Shown here in pieces: positions 8,774 through 17,398 of a stretch of DNA of 64,000 nucleotides. The notes beneath the pieces were generated by a model. It was given only the letters and a program-made list of their open reading frames with translations, had not been told where the DNA came from and did no database searches. Position 1 is the first letter of the stretch, and the number at the start of each line of letters is the position of its first letter. Where the stretch lies: positions 663,029-727,028 of the forward strand of contig CABIXN010000001.1 of NCBI GenBank assembly GCA_902362715.1, given 5' to 3'. Source of the stretch: Lachnospiraceae bacterium. Its GTDB lineage: Bacteria; Bacillota; Clostridia; Lachnospirales; Lachnospiraceae. The position numbers and the translations under genes are program-made.

Positions 8774-11098
8774 TTACATCTCCAAAGTATATTCTTTTCT
8801 TTTGTTTCTAGATACATGTTTTATTGCTTCTAATACAATAAGAAATCCCCACACAGCAGCCATAATAACAATCAGGCACATCTTCATTTCGCCGGTAACT
8901 CTGTTTACGTGGAATAGTTCCGGTAATACCATAAGGGCTCCAAAAATACCGCAGACCATTGTTACACAAATAAATCCGCGAAGCAGATTAAATGGAATAC
9001 AGCTTCTTACAACTGCTGTAATAGAAATCAAAATCAGCGCAAGATACATTACCGTCTGATTGTCAGAAACTGCAAAAGGCATCAGCAGACTCATCAGCGC
9101 AATTACTGCTGTGGCCGCCAGTCCGAATGGAAGTGATTTTGATACCGCTGTTCTTAAAAAACTGCCTTTAAGCCTTCTGGTATCGGATTCCAAAATCGTC
9201 ACAAAAGAAGGATATGCCTCGATAAAGGCATCCAGCAGTGTAATCTGTATTGGAATAAAAGGAAATGGCAGATTGGCAGCCACACAAAATATAGAGATTA
9301 ACACAGAATAAATTGTCTTTATAAAAAAGACGCCTGCTGTTCTTGTTACATTATTGACAACCTTTCGTCCTTCCATAACTACCTTGGGCAAATGGGTAAA
9401 GTCGGAATCCAGCAGTACAATCTGAGCCAGCTGTCTGCTGGCATCACTGCCATCTGCTACAGCAATAGAACAGTCAGCCTCCCGGAGGGCTAAAAGATCA
9501 TTCACTCCATCCCCGGTCATTGCCACATGACGCCCCTGTCTTTGCAGCGCTTTTACCAGCTCCTGCTTCTGCTTTGGAGTCACTCTGGCAAATACAGAAT
9601 ATTTCCTGCAGATGGTGTCGTAATCCGGTTCATCTTCATATCTGGATAAATCCACTGCCTCTTTCCACGTATCCAATCCGGCCCGTTTTGCAGTCATGGC
9701 AGCGGTCTTGATATGATCTCCGGAAATAACTTTCACATCTACTCCCTGTTCTTTAAAAAATTCCAGAGTCTCCCTTGCATTACGCCGGATTCTGTCTTCT
9801 AAAACCACAGCATAAAGGATTTGTATCCCACCGGGCAGTTCTTTGTCGTTTTTCCAGATTTCCGGGATATATCCGATGGCAATCAGTCGGCGCCCATGTG
9901 CCAATTCCTCTTCCAGATTTTTTGACAGTTTTCCTATCAGTTTTTCCGGTGCGCCCACAAATATGGTTCCTGCTGCATCAAAGCTTACACTGCCCCACTT
10001 TCTTTTTGATGAAAACGGAATTTTGTAAACCGGATGATACAGTGGTTCAGGCGGAAATGCTTTTTTTAATGCCTCAAAAGTAGCATTATTATCTTCACAA
10101 GCATCCATATAAGCCCGGATGAAACTGTCTATATCCCCCTGATGGGATGTCATCATTGGAATTTTTCTGCACACTTTTAGTTTCCCGTCCGTAATGGTAC
10201 CTGTTTTATCCAGGCACAGAGTATCTACATGAGCCAGTGTTTCCAAAGAATAAATATTCTGTACAAGAATCTTCATCTTTGCCAGCCGGATAACTCCGGC
10301 TGCCAGGGATACGGAAATCAGCAAAACCAGACCCTTTGGCAGCATTCCAAGCAGCGCCGCTGCAGAAGATACAACTGCATCGCTGATTAGAGTATTCCGG
10401 AAAAAAACTGCTTCAACAAAAAGTATAATCCCTAATGGAATAATCAAAAAACTTGTGATATTTGTGATTTTATTCATAGATCCAATCAATTCAGACTGTA
10501 CCTGCTTTTCTTTTTTTACTTCCTGAATCAATCCTGTTGCATAATTTTCAGTTCCTACATGAATCACCCTTGCATCCGCTCTGCCGGAAATTACAAAACT
10601 GCCGGAATACAGTTTATCACCGGTTTCTTTTACGACTCCATCACTTTCACCGGTAAGAAGAGATTCATTTACTTCCAGGCTTCCATTTATTATTTCGGCA
10701 TCGTTGCAGATCTGATTTCCGCTCTTTAATACCAGCAGATCACCCTTTACAATCTCATCTCTTTCTATATCCAGTTCCTGACCTTCACGCCGGACACAGA
10801 CCCTTGGGCGGTTTAAAACAGATAATTCATCCACCAGTTTCTTTGCTTTAAATTCCTGTGCAATTCCTATCAGAATATTCAGAATAATAATCCCGATGAA
10901 AAGCAGATTTGAATATGCGCCCACTGCCAGCAGCAATCCGGCAATGATAAAGTTTAATATATTAAATAATGTAATTGTGTTATCCTTTATGATTTGTGTT
11001 CTGCTTTTCGTAATACCTTCCGGCTGATGCTCCCCCTCTCCTTTTTCCCTGCGTTTTGTTACTTCTTCTGCAGAAAGTCCTTTTAATTGTTCTTCCAT
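8774..11098 (-). CDS. P-type cation-transporting ATPase
   Basis: A 774-residue P-type ATPase. Motifs: actuator TGES (149-152), phosphorylation site DKTGT with Asp297, and the hinge TGDGVNDLLAL in the C-terminal half; about ten membrane segments in the 2+2+6 layout. There is no heavy-metal domain or CPC motif. General similarity is to the CtpE/calcium-type group. Odd point: the M4 motif reads GMLPKGLVLL (251-260), with Lys where P2-type pumps have an ion-binding Glu (PEGL). The transported ion cannot be assigned. It heads a leftward group with PAP2. Confidence 0.88.
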   Translation of the reverse strand: MEEQLKGLSAEEVTKRREKGEGEHQPEGITKSRTQIIKDNTITLFNILNFIIAGLLLAVGAYSNLLFIGIIILNILIGIAQEFKAKKLVDELSVLNRPRVCVRREGQELDIERDEIVKGDLLVLKSGNQICNDAEIINGSLEVNESLLTGESDGVVKETGDKLYSGSFVISGRADARVIHVGTENYATGLIQEVKKEKQVQSELIGSMNKITNITSFLIIPLGIILFVEAVFFRNTLISDAVVSSAAALLGMLPKGLVLLISVSLAAGVIRLAKMKILVQNIYSLETLAHVDTLCLDKTGTITDGKLKVCRKIPMMTSHQGDIDSFIRAYMDACEDNNATFEALKKAFPPEPLYHPVYKIPFSSKRKWGSVSFDAAGTIFVGAPEKLIGKLSKNLEEELAHGRRLIAIGYIPEIWKNDKELPGGIQILYAVVLEDRIRRNARETLEFFKEQGVDVKVISGDHIKTAAMTAKRAGLDTWKEAVDLSRYEDEPDYDTICRKYSVFARVTPKQKQELVKALQRQGRHVAMTGDGVNDLLALREADCSIAVADGSDASRQLAQIVLLDSDFTHLPKVVMEGRKVVNNVTRTAGVFFIKTIYSVLISIFCVAANLPFPFIPIQITLLDAFIEAYPSFVTILESDTRRLKGSFLRTAVSKSLPFGLAATAVIALMSLLMPFAVSDNQTVMYLALILISITAVVRSCIPFNLLRGFICVTMVCGIFGALMVLPELFHVNRVTGEMKMCLIVIMAAVWGFLIVLEAIKHVSRNKRKEYTLEM

Positions 11099-11114
11099 TT
11101 TCTAACTCTCCTTC

Positions 11115-11390
11115 TTATTTCTTATTCCCAAAATCCCGAAAACGTTTATTTTCCATATGGGGCTGCCGCCTGGTTCTCTTTCGTTTTCTGCCATATTCTT
11201 CCTTCTGTAACAGATTGCATCCGGATATGATAATTGAACAAATACATAATGGATACAAAAGAACCTTTGCATGTCCTAAAAAATCCATAAACGGATTATA
11301 CCAGTCCAGTATAAAAACGGCTAAAAGTGCCAGACTGCAGATAATACATATATTACCTGCCAGATTTATAATCATTTTTTTTGCTTCCAT
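11115..11390 (-). CDS. Small two-TM membrane protein, unknown function
   Basis: A 91-residue protein with two hydrophobic segments (about 6-27 and 40-58) and a very basic C-terminal tail (GRKRKRTRRQ). I do not recognise a family. It begins one base after the phosphodiester glycosidase gene ends and stops 16 bp before the P-type ATPase, so it is cotranscribed with both. The tail would face the cytoplasm by the positive-inside rule. The gene call rests on spacing and membrane pattern, not on homology. Confidence 0.6.
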   Translation of the reverse strand: MEAKKMIINLAGNICIICSLALLAVFILDWYNPFMDFLGHAKVLLYPLCICSIIISGCNLLQKEEYGRKRKRTRRQPHMENKRFRDFGNKK

Positions 11391-11391
11391 T

Positions 11392-12456
11392 TTATAGACC
11401 CTCCGTCAAAAAAATCCCGTCCTGGATTTTATGCTCCGGTTTATACGGATGATTTACAATCTGATTTCCTTTTGTCATAAAGGAACAATGTCCCCCATCC
11501 AGATTATAAGCTGCTTTGCATCCAAGCTGTTCAAACATAGAAGCCATTTCACTTAAAAACATACCTCTTGTATTTTTCTGTCTTCCATCCACTACTAACA
11601 GACAATAATGACCCGGCTCATAATAACCTATTGCTGTTCTTGGGTGAGACTGCCGAATATAATCCCATGTTAAAAAAGAAGTCTTTGCTTTTCCATTTTC
11701 ATCCAGCAGACTGGGACCAAAAACCCAGCTCTGATAAGCACCTTCATTGATCAGCTGCTGCTTATTTAATTCCTGTGGTGCATATATTTTCATGGTTCCA
11801 TCCCAATTTAAAACGCAGGTTTCCATATCCCCAGGACTGGAACGATAAATAATTCCATTACGAATAATAGTACCATTACCCGCATGTCTGCTGTTGCTGT
11901 ATGAATCACCATTTACTGCCAGAACCGATTTCATGTAAGCAGACATATCGGTAAGTTTTTCTTCATACCCTACTCCATATGTGTTCTGGGCAAATGCAGT
12001 CTGAATACAAGTAATATCTCCAACATATATATCTGCCAGTATATAAGAAATATTTGTTCCATATTTTTTATGCTGTCCATCCTCTGAATAATCTAATTGA
12101 TTTGTCTGCACAACATTGGATGTCAGCTGAATGGAAAGATTTGGGCTGGTATAGGATGTATCTGTTGATACAACCGTCTTTGTAAATTTCTCCGAAAATT
12201 TTTCATGCCAGTCCTGATGATCAAGCTTTACTTTCGTTATCTGCAGACCGTTGCTTTCTGCTTCTATCAGACTCTGGATTTTTTGCTCCGCCAGGCTTTT
12301 TGACTGGGCCCCACTGCTTTTACTATTTCCGGACGAAGACAAAAACGCCTGTGCCTGTATCCCTTTTTGGGGAACCAGGTAATTCACTCCCCAGATTCCT
12401 AAAACCAGCAGAGCTGCAATTAAAATATCTATTGTAAATAAAACGATTTTCTTCAT
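11392..12456 (-). CDS. Phosphodiester glycosidase family (NAGPA-like) exported protein
   Basis: A 354-residue protein with one N-terminal transmembrane or signal segment (about 4-25) followed by a Ser/Lys-rich linker and an extracytoplasmic domain. The C-terminal half matches the phosphodiester glycosidase family (PF09992; NAGPA, YngK relatives): VNGDSYS, PRTAIGYY, LLVVDGRQ, and the hallmark AAYNLDGGHCSFM. Bacterial members act on cell-wall or exopolysaccharide sugars. It overlaps the preceding glycosyltransferase gene by four bases (ATGA), pointing to a shared envelope role. Confidence 0.9.
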   Translation of the reverse strand: MKKIVLFTIDILIAALLVLGIWGVNYLVPQKGIQAQAFLSSSGNSKSSGAQSKSLAEQKIQSLIEAESNGLQITKVKLDHQDWHEKFSEKFTKTVVSTDTSYTSPNLSIQLTSNVVQTNQLDYSEDGQHKKYGTNISYILADIYVGDITCIQTAFAQNTYGVGYEEKLTDMSAYMKSVLAVNGDSYSNSRHAGNGTIIRNGIIYRSSPGDMETCVLNWDGTMKIYAPQELNKQQLINEGAYQSWVFGPSLLDENGKAKTSFLTWDYIRQSHPRTAIGYYEPGHYCLLVVDGRQKNTRGMFLSEMASMFEQLGCKAAYNLDGGHCSFMTKGNQIVNHPYKPEHKIQDGIFLTEGL

Positions 12457-13523
12457 ATGGGTTCACCGCTCTTTTCAACTGGATTCCACTGTAATTTATT
12501 GTTTTTAAATATAATTTCCCTCTGAATCAGCCAGCTGATTAAAAATAAAAGTATTTCTGTCATCATCTTTGCAGCATGAACTTCTATCTGCAGGCCGGAT
12601 ATAAATACCTGCAGAACCATATTATTTATGAATAGTATCATTCCCGCTAACAGCAGATATTCCAGTGCTGTTTTAAGAGTTTCTTTCTTATGAAATACTA
12701 CATGGCAGTTCATCATATAATTGTAACCAGCGCTGATGACTCTCGCCCCTATATTAGCTCCTGCAGCTGCCCATCCTGCTCCCGGAAACAAAAAAACCAA
12801 AAGTGAAAATAAACAATAATCCAGTAAAAAGCTGGAAAAGGACACAAGAGAAAATTTTAGTAAACTTTTATATATTCGCAAGGAATCCCAAAATTTTCTG
12901 AAATGGGAACAGCTGTTATTTTTATCATGATAAATTGTCTGTATTGGTACTTCAATAATTTCAATTCCTCTCTTTGCACAGGTTACCAGAACATTCATTT
13001 CATATTCATATCTTTCACCGGAAATCTCCAGCATAAAATCCAATAAGTCTGAAGAAAATGCACGAAGTCCAGTCTGGGTATCCGATACTTTTACACCGGT
13101 CTTTAAGTAAAACACTTTTTTGGTTAATTGATTTCCTGCTTTTGATTTCCAGGGCACTGACGCATCCATTTCCCTGCACCCTAATATAAGAGATTTTGGA
13201 TTTCCGGCTGCTTTCACCAGAAGTTTTTCCATATCATCGGCCAGATGCTGTCCGTCCGCATCCATAATGCCAATCATGGTGTACTCCCACAATTCTTTTT
13301 TTATATATCGAAGAGCTGTTTTGATAGCTTCTCCTTTTCCTCTATTATGATCATGGTGCAGCACAATACATTTTTCACTCAGTTCCCAGAAAAATGAATG
13401 ATATTTTTCATCACTTCCGTCGTCTACAACAATAATCTGATTTTCAAGCTCCCAGTTTCTATCTACAATATCCTTCAGGCATTCATCCGGATTCAGTGCC
13501 GGTATGATTACAATTTGGTCCAT
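12453..13523 (-). CDS. GT2 glycosyltransferase fused to GtrA-like membrane domain
   Basis: A 356-residue two-domain protein. Residues 1 to about 215 form a GT2 (dolichol-phosphate mannosyltransferase-like) domain: VVDDGS, HNRGKGEAIKTA and the metal-binding DAD at 88-90. The C-terminal part has four hydrophobic segments of the GtrA family, thought to move lipid-linked sugars or hold the transferase at the membrane. The start at 13523 has AGAGGG upstream; a longer frame to 13799 runs into rnfB and is not used. The acceptor is unknown. It is the first gene of the envelope group. Confidence 0.9.
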   Translation of the reverse strand: MDQIVIIPALNPDECLKDIVDRNWELENQIIVVDDGSDEKYHSFFWELSEKCIVLHHDHNRGKGEAIKTALRYIKKELWEYTMIGIMDADGQHLADDMEKLLVKAAGNPKSLILGCREMDASVPWKSKAGNQLTKKVFYLKTGVKVSDTQTGLRAFSSDLLDFMLEISGERYEYEMNVLVTCAKRGIEIIEVPIQTIYHDKNNSCSHFRKFWDSLRIYKSLLKFSLVSFSSFLLDYCLFSLLVFLFPGAGWAAAGANIGARVISAGYNYMMNCHVVFHKKETLKTALEYLLLAGMILFINNMVLQVFISGLQIEVHAAKMMTEILLFLISWLIQREIIFKNNKLQWNPVEKSGEPI

Positions 13524-13624
13524 ATGATCCCTCTTTTCTGTTGTTTGTTCATACATACCATACCCGGAATATCTAACCTTTCTGCATGGATTTTTTAAAC
13601 TTTTTTTAAACAATATAATTATAT

Positions 13625-13675
13625 AAAAAGAGAGCATCCCAAAAGCCACAAAATGACTTAAGAAACACTCTCTTT
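13625..13675 (-). terminator. Terminator of the rnf operon
   Basis: On the minus strand, 12 bases past the rnfB stop, AAAGAGAG (13668-13675) pairs with CTCTCTTT (13627-13634), followed by a T-rich tract. It separates rnf from the envelope genes. Confidence 0.65.
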
Positions 13676-13686
13676 GCTTTACGCTC

Positions 13687-14481
13687 TTATTTTGTAATAA
13701 TCTTTTTCGGACATTTTTCAGCACATGCACCACATCCGGTACATTTTGTCTGATCAATATGCGCAATGTTATTTTCAACTGTAACAGCGCCTGCTTCACA
13801 TGCTTTCACACACATTCTGCACCCGATACATCCGACTTTACATACCTTCATCACATTTTTACCCACATCTTCTGAGTTACACTGTACGGCATGTTTTGCT
13901 TCATAAGGAATTAATTCGATTAAGTTCTTCGGACATGCTTTGATACATTTTCCGCATGCTTTACATGCGTCTTTATCTACTCTGGCAATCCCATCTACAA
14001 TGTGAACTGCATCGAAAGGACAAGCTTTTACGCAGCTTCCAAAACCAAGACATCCATAATCGCAGGATTTTGGACCTCCGCTGGGCATAAATCCCATCAT
14101 AGAACAATCTTCAATTCCATAATAATCATAATTCTGTTTCGCAGATTCACAGGTACCCGCACATTTTACAAAAGCGGTCATGCGAACACTCTCCCCTGCG
14201 TCCTGCCCCATAATAGAACCAATTGCAGCCGCAACGGGAGCACCTCCAACCGGGCAGGCATTTACTTCTGCTTCGCCTTTTACGATAGCGCCGGCCAGTC
14301 CGGAACAGCCTGCGTAACCACAGCCGCCGCAGTTATTTCCCGGAAGTGCATCCAGAATTGCTTCTTCTCTTGGATCTACTTCTACTTTAAACTTTTCACC
14401 GGCAATCCCAAGGATGATACCAATGACAATACCTACACCGCCAACTACTACAGCGGCGATAATAATTGCTTGAATATCCAT
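13687..14481 (-). CDS. rnfB: Rnf complex subunit B, iron-sulfur protein
   Basis: A 264-residue subunit that receives electrons from reduced ferredoxin. An N-terminal membrane anchor (about 7-27) is followed by the PF04060 Fe-S domain (NNCGGCGYAGCSGLA, then NACPVGG). Four ferredoxin-like motifs come next: CLGFGSCVKACPF, CKACGKCIKACPK, CIGCRMCVKACEA and CTGCGACAEKCPK. It is the last gene of rnfCDGEAB, the order found in Clostridia and Acetobacterium, where RnfB is terminal. It starts 12 bases after rnfA. Confidence 0.97.
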   Translation of the reverse strand: MDIQAIIIAAVVVGGVGIVIGIILGIAGEKFKVEVDPREEAILDALPGNNCGGCGYAGCSGLAGAIVKGEAEVNACPVGGAPVAAAIGSIMGQDAGESVRMTAFVKCAGTCESAKQNYDYYGIEDCSMMGFMPSGGPKSCDYGCLGFGSCVKACPFDAVHIVDGIARVDKDACKACGKCIKACPKNLIELIPYEAKHAVQCNSEDVGKNVMKVCKVGCIGCRMCVKACEAGAVTVENNIAHIDQTKCTGCGACAEKCPKKIITK

Positions 14482-14493
14482 TTGCGCACCCTC

Positions 14494-15069
14494 CTAAATG
14501 ACTCCTGAAAATCCCATAAATGCAATTGCCATCAGACCAGCTGTAACAAGTACAATTGCCGAGCCTTTAAATGGTGTCGGAATGTCGTTATATTCAATTT
14601 TTTCACGAATACCGGCCATAATAACGATTGCAATGGTAAATCCAACTGCTGTAGCCAAACCGTTAATAGTACTAACTCCGATGCCATAGCCATACTGTAC
14701 GTTATTTAATGCAACACCAAGTACTGCACAGTTTGTTGTAATCAGAGGTAAAAAGATACCAAGTGAATTATACAGCGGAGGCATTGATTTTTTCATAAAC
14801 ATTTCTACAAACTGTACCAGCGCTGCAATTACAAGAATAAATACAATGGTTCTTAAATAAACCAAATCAAAATTCTGCAGAATAAACTTGTCTAAAACAC
14901 TTGTAATAAAGGATGCAATTGTGATAACGAAAATAACCGCCATACCCATTCCGGCCGCAGTATTTACTTTTTTTGATACGCCGAAGAACGGACATAAGCC
15001 AAGGAACTGGCTCAGTACTACGTTATTTACAATTGCAGAACCAATTGCAATTAAAATGACTTCTTTCAT
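14494..15069 (-). CDS. rnfA: Rnf complex subunit A, membrane protein
   Basis: A 191-residue integral membrane protein with six predicted transmembrane segments. It shows the paired half-sequences shared with RnfE and NqrD/E: NNVVLSQFLGLCPFFGVSKK at the start and TTNCAVLGVALNN in the second half. The conserved Cys residues in these repeats are known to bind an Fe-S cluster within the membrane core of Nqr/Rnf. It lies between rnfE and rnfB with short gaps, in the same operon. Confidence 0.97.
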   Translation of the reverse strand: MKEVILIAIGSAIVNNVVLSQFLGLCPFFGVSKKVNTAAGMGMAVIFVITIASFITSVLDKFILQNFDLVYLRTIVFILVIAALVQFVEMFMKKSMPPLYNSLGIFLPLITTNCAVLGVALNNVQYGYGIGVSTINGLATAVGFTIAIVIMAGIREKIEYNDIPTPFKGSAIVLVTAGLMAIAFMGFSGVI

Positions 15070-15083
15070 CTGAACCTTTCCTC

Positions 15084-15818
15084 CTATTCCTTCTCATCTG
15101 TTCCAACTGTAAATACACGGCCGTCACAGCTGTTGTTATGACATGCCGCACAATCTCCTGCCAGACATCCGCCGCCTTCTTTTACAGGCAGACCCTTTTT
15201 ACGTCTGCTTTCTTTAAACGCATTCTGAATGGCAATCAGCATTGCAAGAACAAAGAATGCTCCGGGAGCCAATACAAAGATAGTAATAGGTGTAAAACCG
15301 GGAGTTCCAGCGGCTGCATCTGCCAATGGAAGAATTTGTTTTCCAAGAAGCTGTCCAGAACCAAGAATTTCACGAACTGCGCCAATACAGAACAAACCAA
15401 CCGTAAATCCAAGTCCCATACCGATACCATCAAAGATTGACGGAATCACAGGATTTTTAGAAGCATAGCTTTCTGCACGCCCCAGAATAATACAGTTAAC
15501 AACAATCAATGGAATATAAATTCCAAGAGATGAATACAGGGACGGTACATATCCCTGAAGCAGGAACTGTACAATTGTTACAAGAGTCGCAACGATAACG
15601 ATAAACGCCGGCACACGTGCACTGTCCGGAATAATTTTACGGAGCAGCGAAATTAAAAGGTTGGAAAATACCAATACTAATGTGGTGGAAAGTCCCATAC
15701 CAATACCATTCATTGCAGAGGTAGTTACGGCCAGAGTCGGACACATACCTATCAGCATAACAAAAGTAGGGTTCTCTTTAATAATACCGTTTTGTATACG
15801 TTCAATACACTTATTCAT
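15084..15818 (-). CDS. rnfE: Rnf complex subunit E, membrane protein
   Basis: A 244-residue membrane subunit homologous to RnfA: NPTFVMLIGMCPTLAV and IVVNCIILGRAE carry the intramembrane Cys residues. It has about six membrane segments. After the last helix there is a cytoplasmic tail of about 40 residues with the cluster CLAGDCAACHNNSC, four Cys in 14 residues plus a His, which could bind a metal or Fe-S centre; proteobacterial RnfE lacks this. It overlaps rnfG by eight bases and precedes rnfA. Confidence 0.96.
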   Translation of the reverse strand: MNKCIERIQNGIIKENPTFVMLIGMCPTLAVTTSAMNGIGMGLSTTLVLVFSNLLISLLRKIIPDSARVPAFIVIVATLVTIVQFLLQGYVPSLYSSLGIYIPLIVVNCIILGRAESYASKNPVIPSIFDGIGMGLGFTVGLFCIGAVREILGSGQLLGKQILPLADAAAGTPGFTPITIFVLAPGAFFVLAMLIAIQNAFKESRRKKGLPVKEGGGCLAGDCAACHNNSCDGRVFTVGTDEKE

Positions 15819-16431
15819 TTAAAAGTTCCCCTCCTGTCGTTTCAAGTAATGATCTGAAATATGCAAGTCCGGCGTCCACACCGTTTGTTACAGCGCTGGA
15901 TGTAATGGTAGCACCGCTGATCGCATCAATTTCAGAATCGTCTGCAGAACCTGTTTTTGTAACTGTAAACTGTTCTACCTGTTTATCCTGGAACTGAGAG
16001 TAAAAAGATTCTTCTTTTGCTTTCATACCAAGACCGGCTGTTTCATTAATATCTGTAATGGAATAGCCGTTTAATGTTCCATCAAGCTGAACCCCGATGG
16101 AAAACTTAATGTCGCCTGCATATCCGTCATGAGATACAACAGTAATTACATAACCAAGTAAAGAACCATCAGCTTCCACTGCCTGAACACAGTTTTCAAT
16201 AGTATCGCCGTATCCATTGTCAGCTGCAATTTTAGTAGCCTCCTCGGAAGAAAAATCAGGAAGATCTTTAAATTCAGAAGCATTTTCGAATACAGTTTTA
16301 TAGGCATTCTGCTGTGTTTCATAATTTACTTTTTCAATAGGTTCTTTAGTAACTCCATATACGGCACCAAGTCCCAAACCAGCAGCTACGGTAATTACAC
16401 AAAGGATTAAAGCGTCTTTTATAATTTTCAC
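15811..16431 (-). CDS. rnfG: Rnf complex subunit G, FMN-binding protein
   Basis: A 206-residue subunit with an N-terminal membrane anchor and an extracytoplasmic FMN-binding domain. The flavinylation motif SGAT is at 172-175, where the Thr takes covalent FMN from ApbE; an ApbE gene is in this window at 5.0 kb. GLGMKAKEE is the usual loop of the domain. Its start overlaps the rnfD stop by one base (position 16431) and its end overlaps rnfE. Confidence 0.97.
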   Translation of the reverse strand: MKIIKDALILCVITVAAGLGLGAVYGVTKEPIEKVNYETQQNAYKTVFENASEFKDLPDFSSEEATKIAADNGYGDTIENCVQAVEADGSLLGYVITVVSHDGYAGDIKFSIGVQLDGTLNGYSITDINETAGLGMKAKEESFYSQFQDKQVEQFTVTKTGSADDSEIDAISGATITSSAVTNGVDAGLAYFRSLLETTGGELLNE

Positions 16432-17372
16432 TATTTTTCCCCTCCTTTACCGAATGGTTTTGGAATGGTTACTCTTTCAATCAATGGAACCAGTACGTTT
16501 GCAAAGATGATTGAGTAAGAACAGCCTTCTGCTGATGCTCCGAACATACGGAAAATACCAAGGAGGCATCCGCAGATAATACCGTACAGAATCTTTCCTC
16601 TTGGGGTAATCGGGGAAGTTACATAATCGGTTGCCATAAAGAAGGCTCCCAGAATCAGACCGCCGCCGCAGATTTCCTGTACAACAAAAGGTACAAGATC
16701 GCCGGATGTTAAATGTCCGCCAAATAAAATAATAAATACAGCAAATGTAAGTATGTAAGTTCCCGGAATTCTAAGATCAATAACACCCATGAGAATCAGG
16801 AAAATTGCACCAATCAGCAGGGCAATTACAGAAGTCTCACCGATAGTACCGGCAATCCGTCCTGTGAGCATAGCCATGCTGTCGCTGTATAACTCTCCGC
16901 CTTTAATGATTGCCAGAGGAGTTGCTCCTGTGGCACCGTCAAAGGTAAAGCTTGTCATTGGACCTGTAAAGGCAAGAAGCAAAAAGCATCTTGCACCAAG
17001 AGCCGGGTTCATAAAGTTCTGGCCAAGTCCGCCAAAAAGCATTTTTACTACTACAATTGCAAATCCGCCGCCTACAATAGCCATCCAGTAAGGAATCGTA
17101 TGAGACAGGTTCAAAGCCAGCAGCAGGCCGGTAACAACACAGCTTAAATCACCGATTGTCTGTTTTTTATGTCTGATTTTGTTAAATACCCATTCAGAAA
17201 CCATACAGCTGGCAATTGTAACAACAATGATGCCTAAGGCTCTGGGGCCGAAATTATAAATACCAAAGACAGTAGCCGGCAGCAATGCAATAATTACATA
17301 AAGCATAATTCTGCTTGTACTTGCCTTGGATCTTATATGTGGTGATGAAGCAACATTATATAAATCACTCAC
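16431..17372 (-). CDS. rnfD: Rnf complex subunit D, flavin-binding membrane protein
   Basis: A 313-residue membrane subunit homologous to NqrB. About eight to nine hydrophobic segments are visible. GATGATPL, near the middle, is the covalent FMN site, the Thr being the acceptor. ATDYVTSPITPRGK near the C-terminus is also typical. Together with RnfA, E and G it forms the ion-pumping core. It follows rnfC after 26 bp. Confidence 0.97.
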   Translation of the reverse strand: MSDLYNVASSPHIRSKASTSRIMLYVIIALLPATVFGIYNFGPRALGIIVVTIASCMVSEWVFNKIRHKKQTIGDLSCVVTGLLLALNLSHTIPYWMAIVGGGFAIVVVKMLFGGLGQNFMNPALGARCFLLLAFTGPMTSFTFDGATGATPLAIIKGGELYSDSMAMLTGRIAGTIGETSVIALLIGAIFLILMGVIDLRIPGTYILTFAVFIILFGGHLTSGDLVPFVVQEICGGGLILGAFFMATDYVTSPITPRGKILYGIICGCLLGIFRMFGASAEGCSYSIIFANVLVPLIERVTIPKPFGKGGEK

Positions 17373-17398
17373 AATAGTCCACCTCTTTCTAACGTATA

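Noticed and set aside
9775..10083. Plus-strand frames opposite the P-type ATPase
   Set aside because: Antisense shadows inside a gene with complete catalytic motifs.
12453..13799. Longer start for the GT2-GtrA gene at 13799
   Set aside because: It would run through the rnf terminator and into rnfB; the ATG at 13523 has a good ribosome binding site and matches the family N-terminus.
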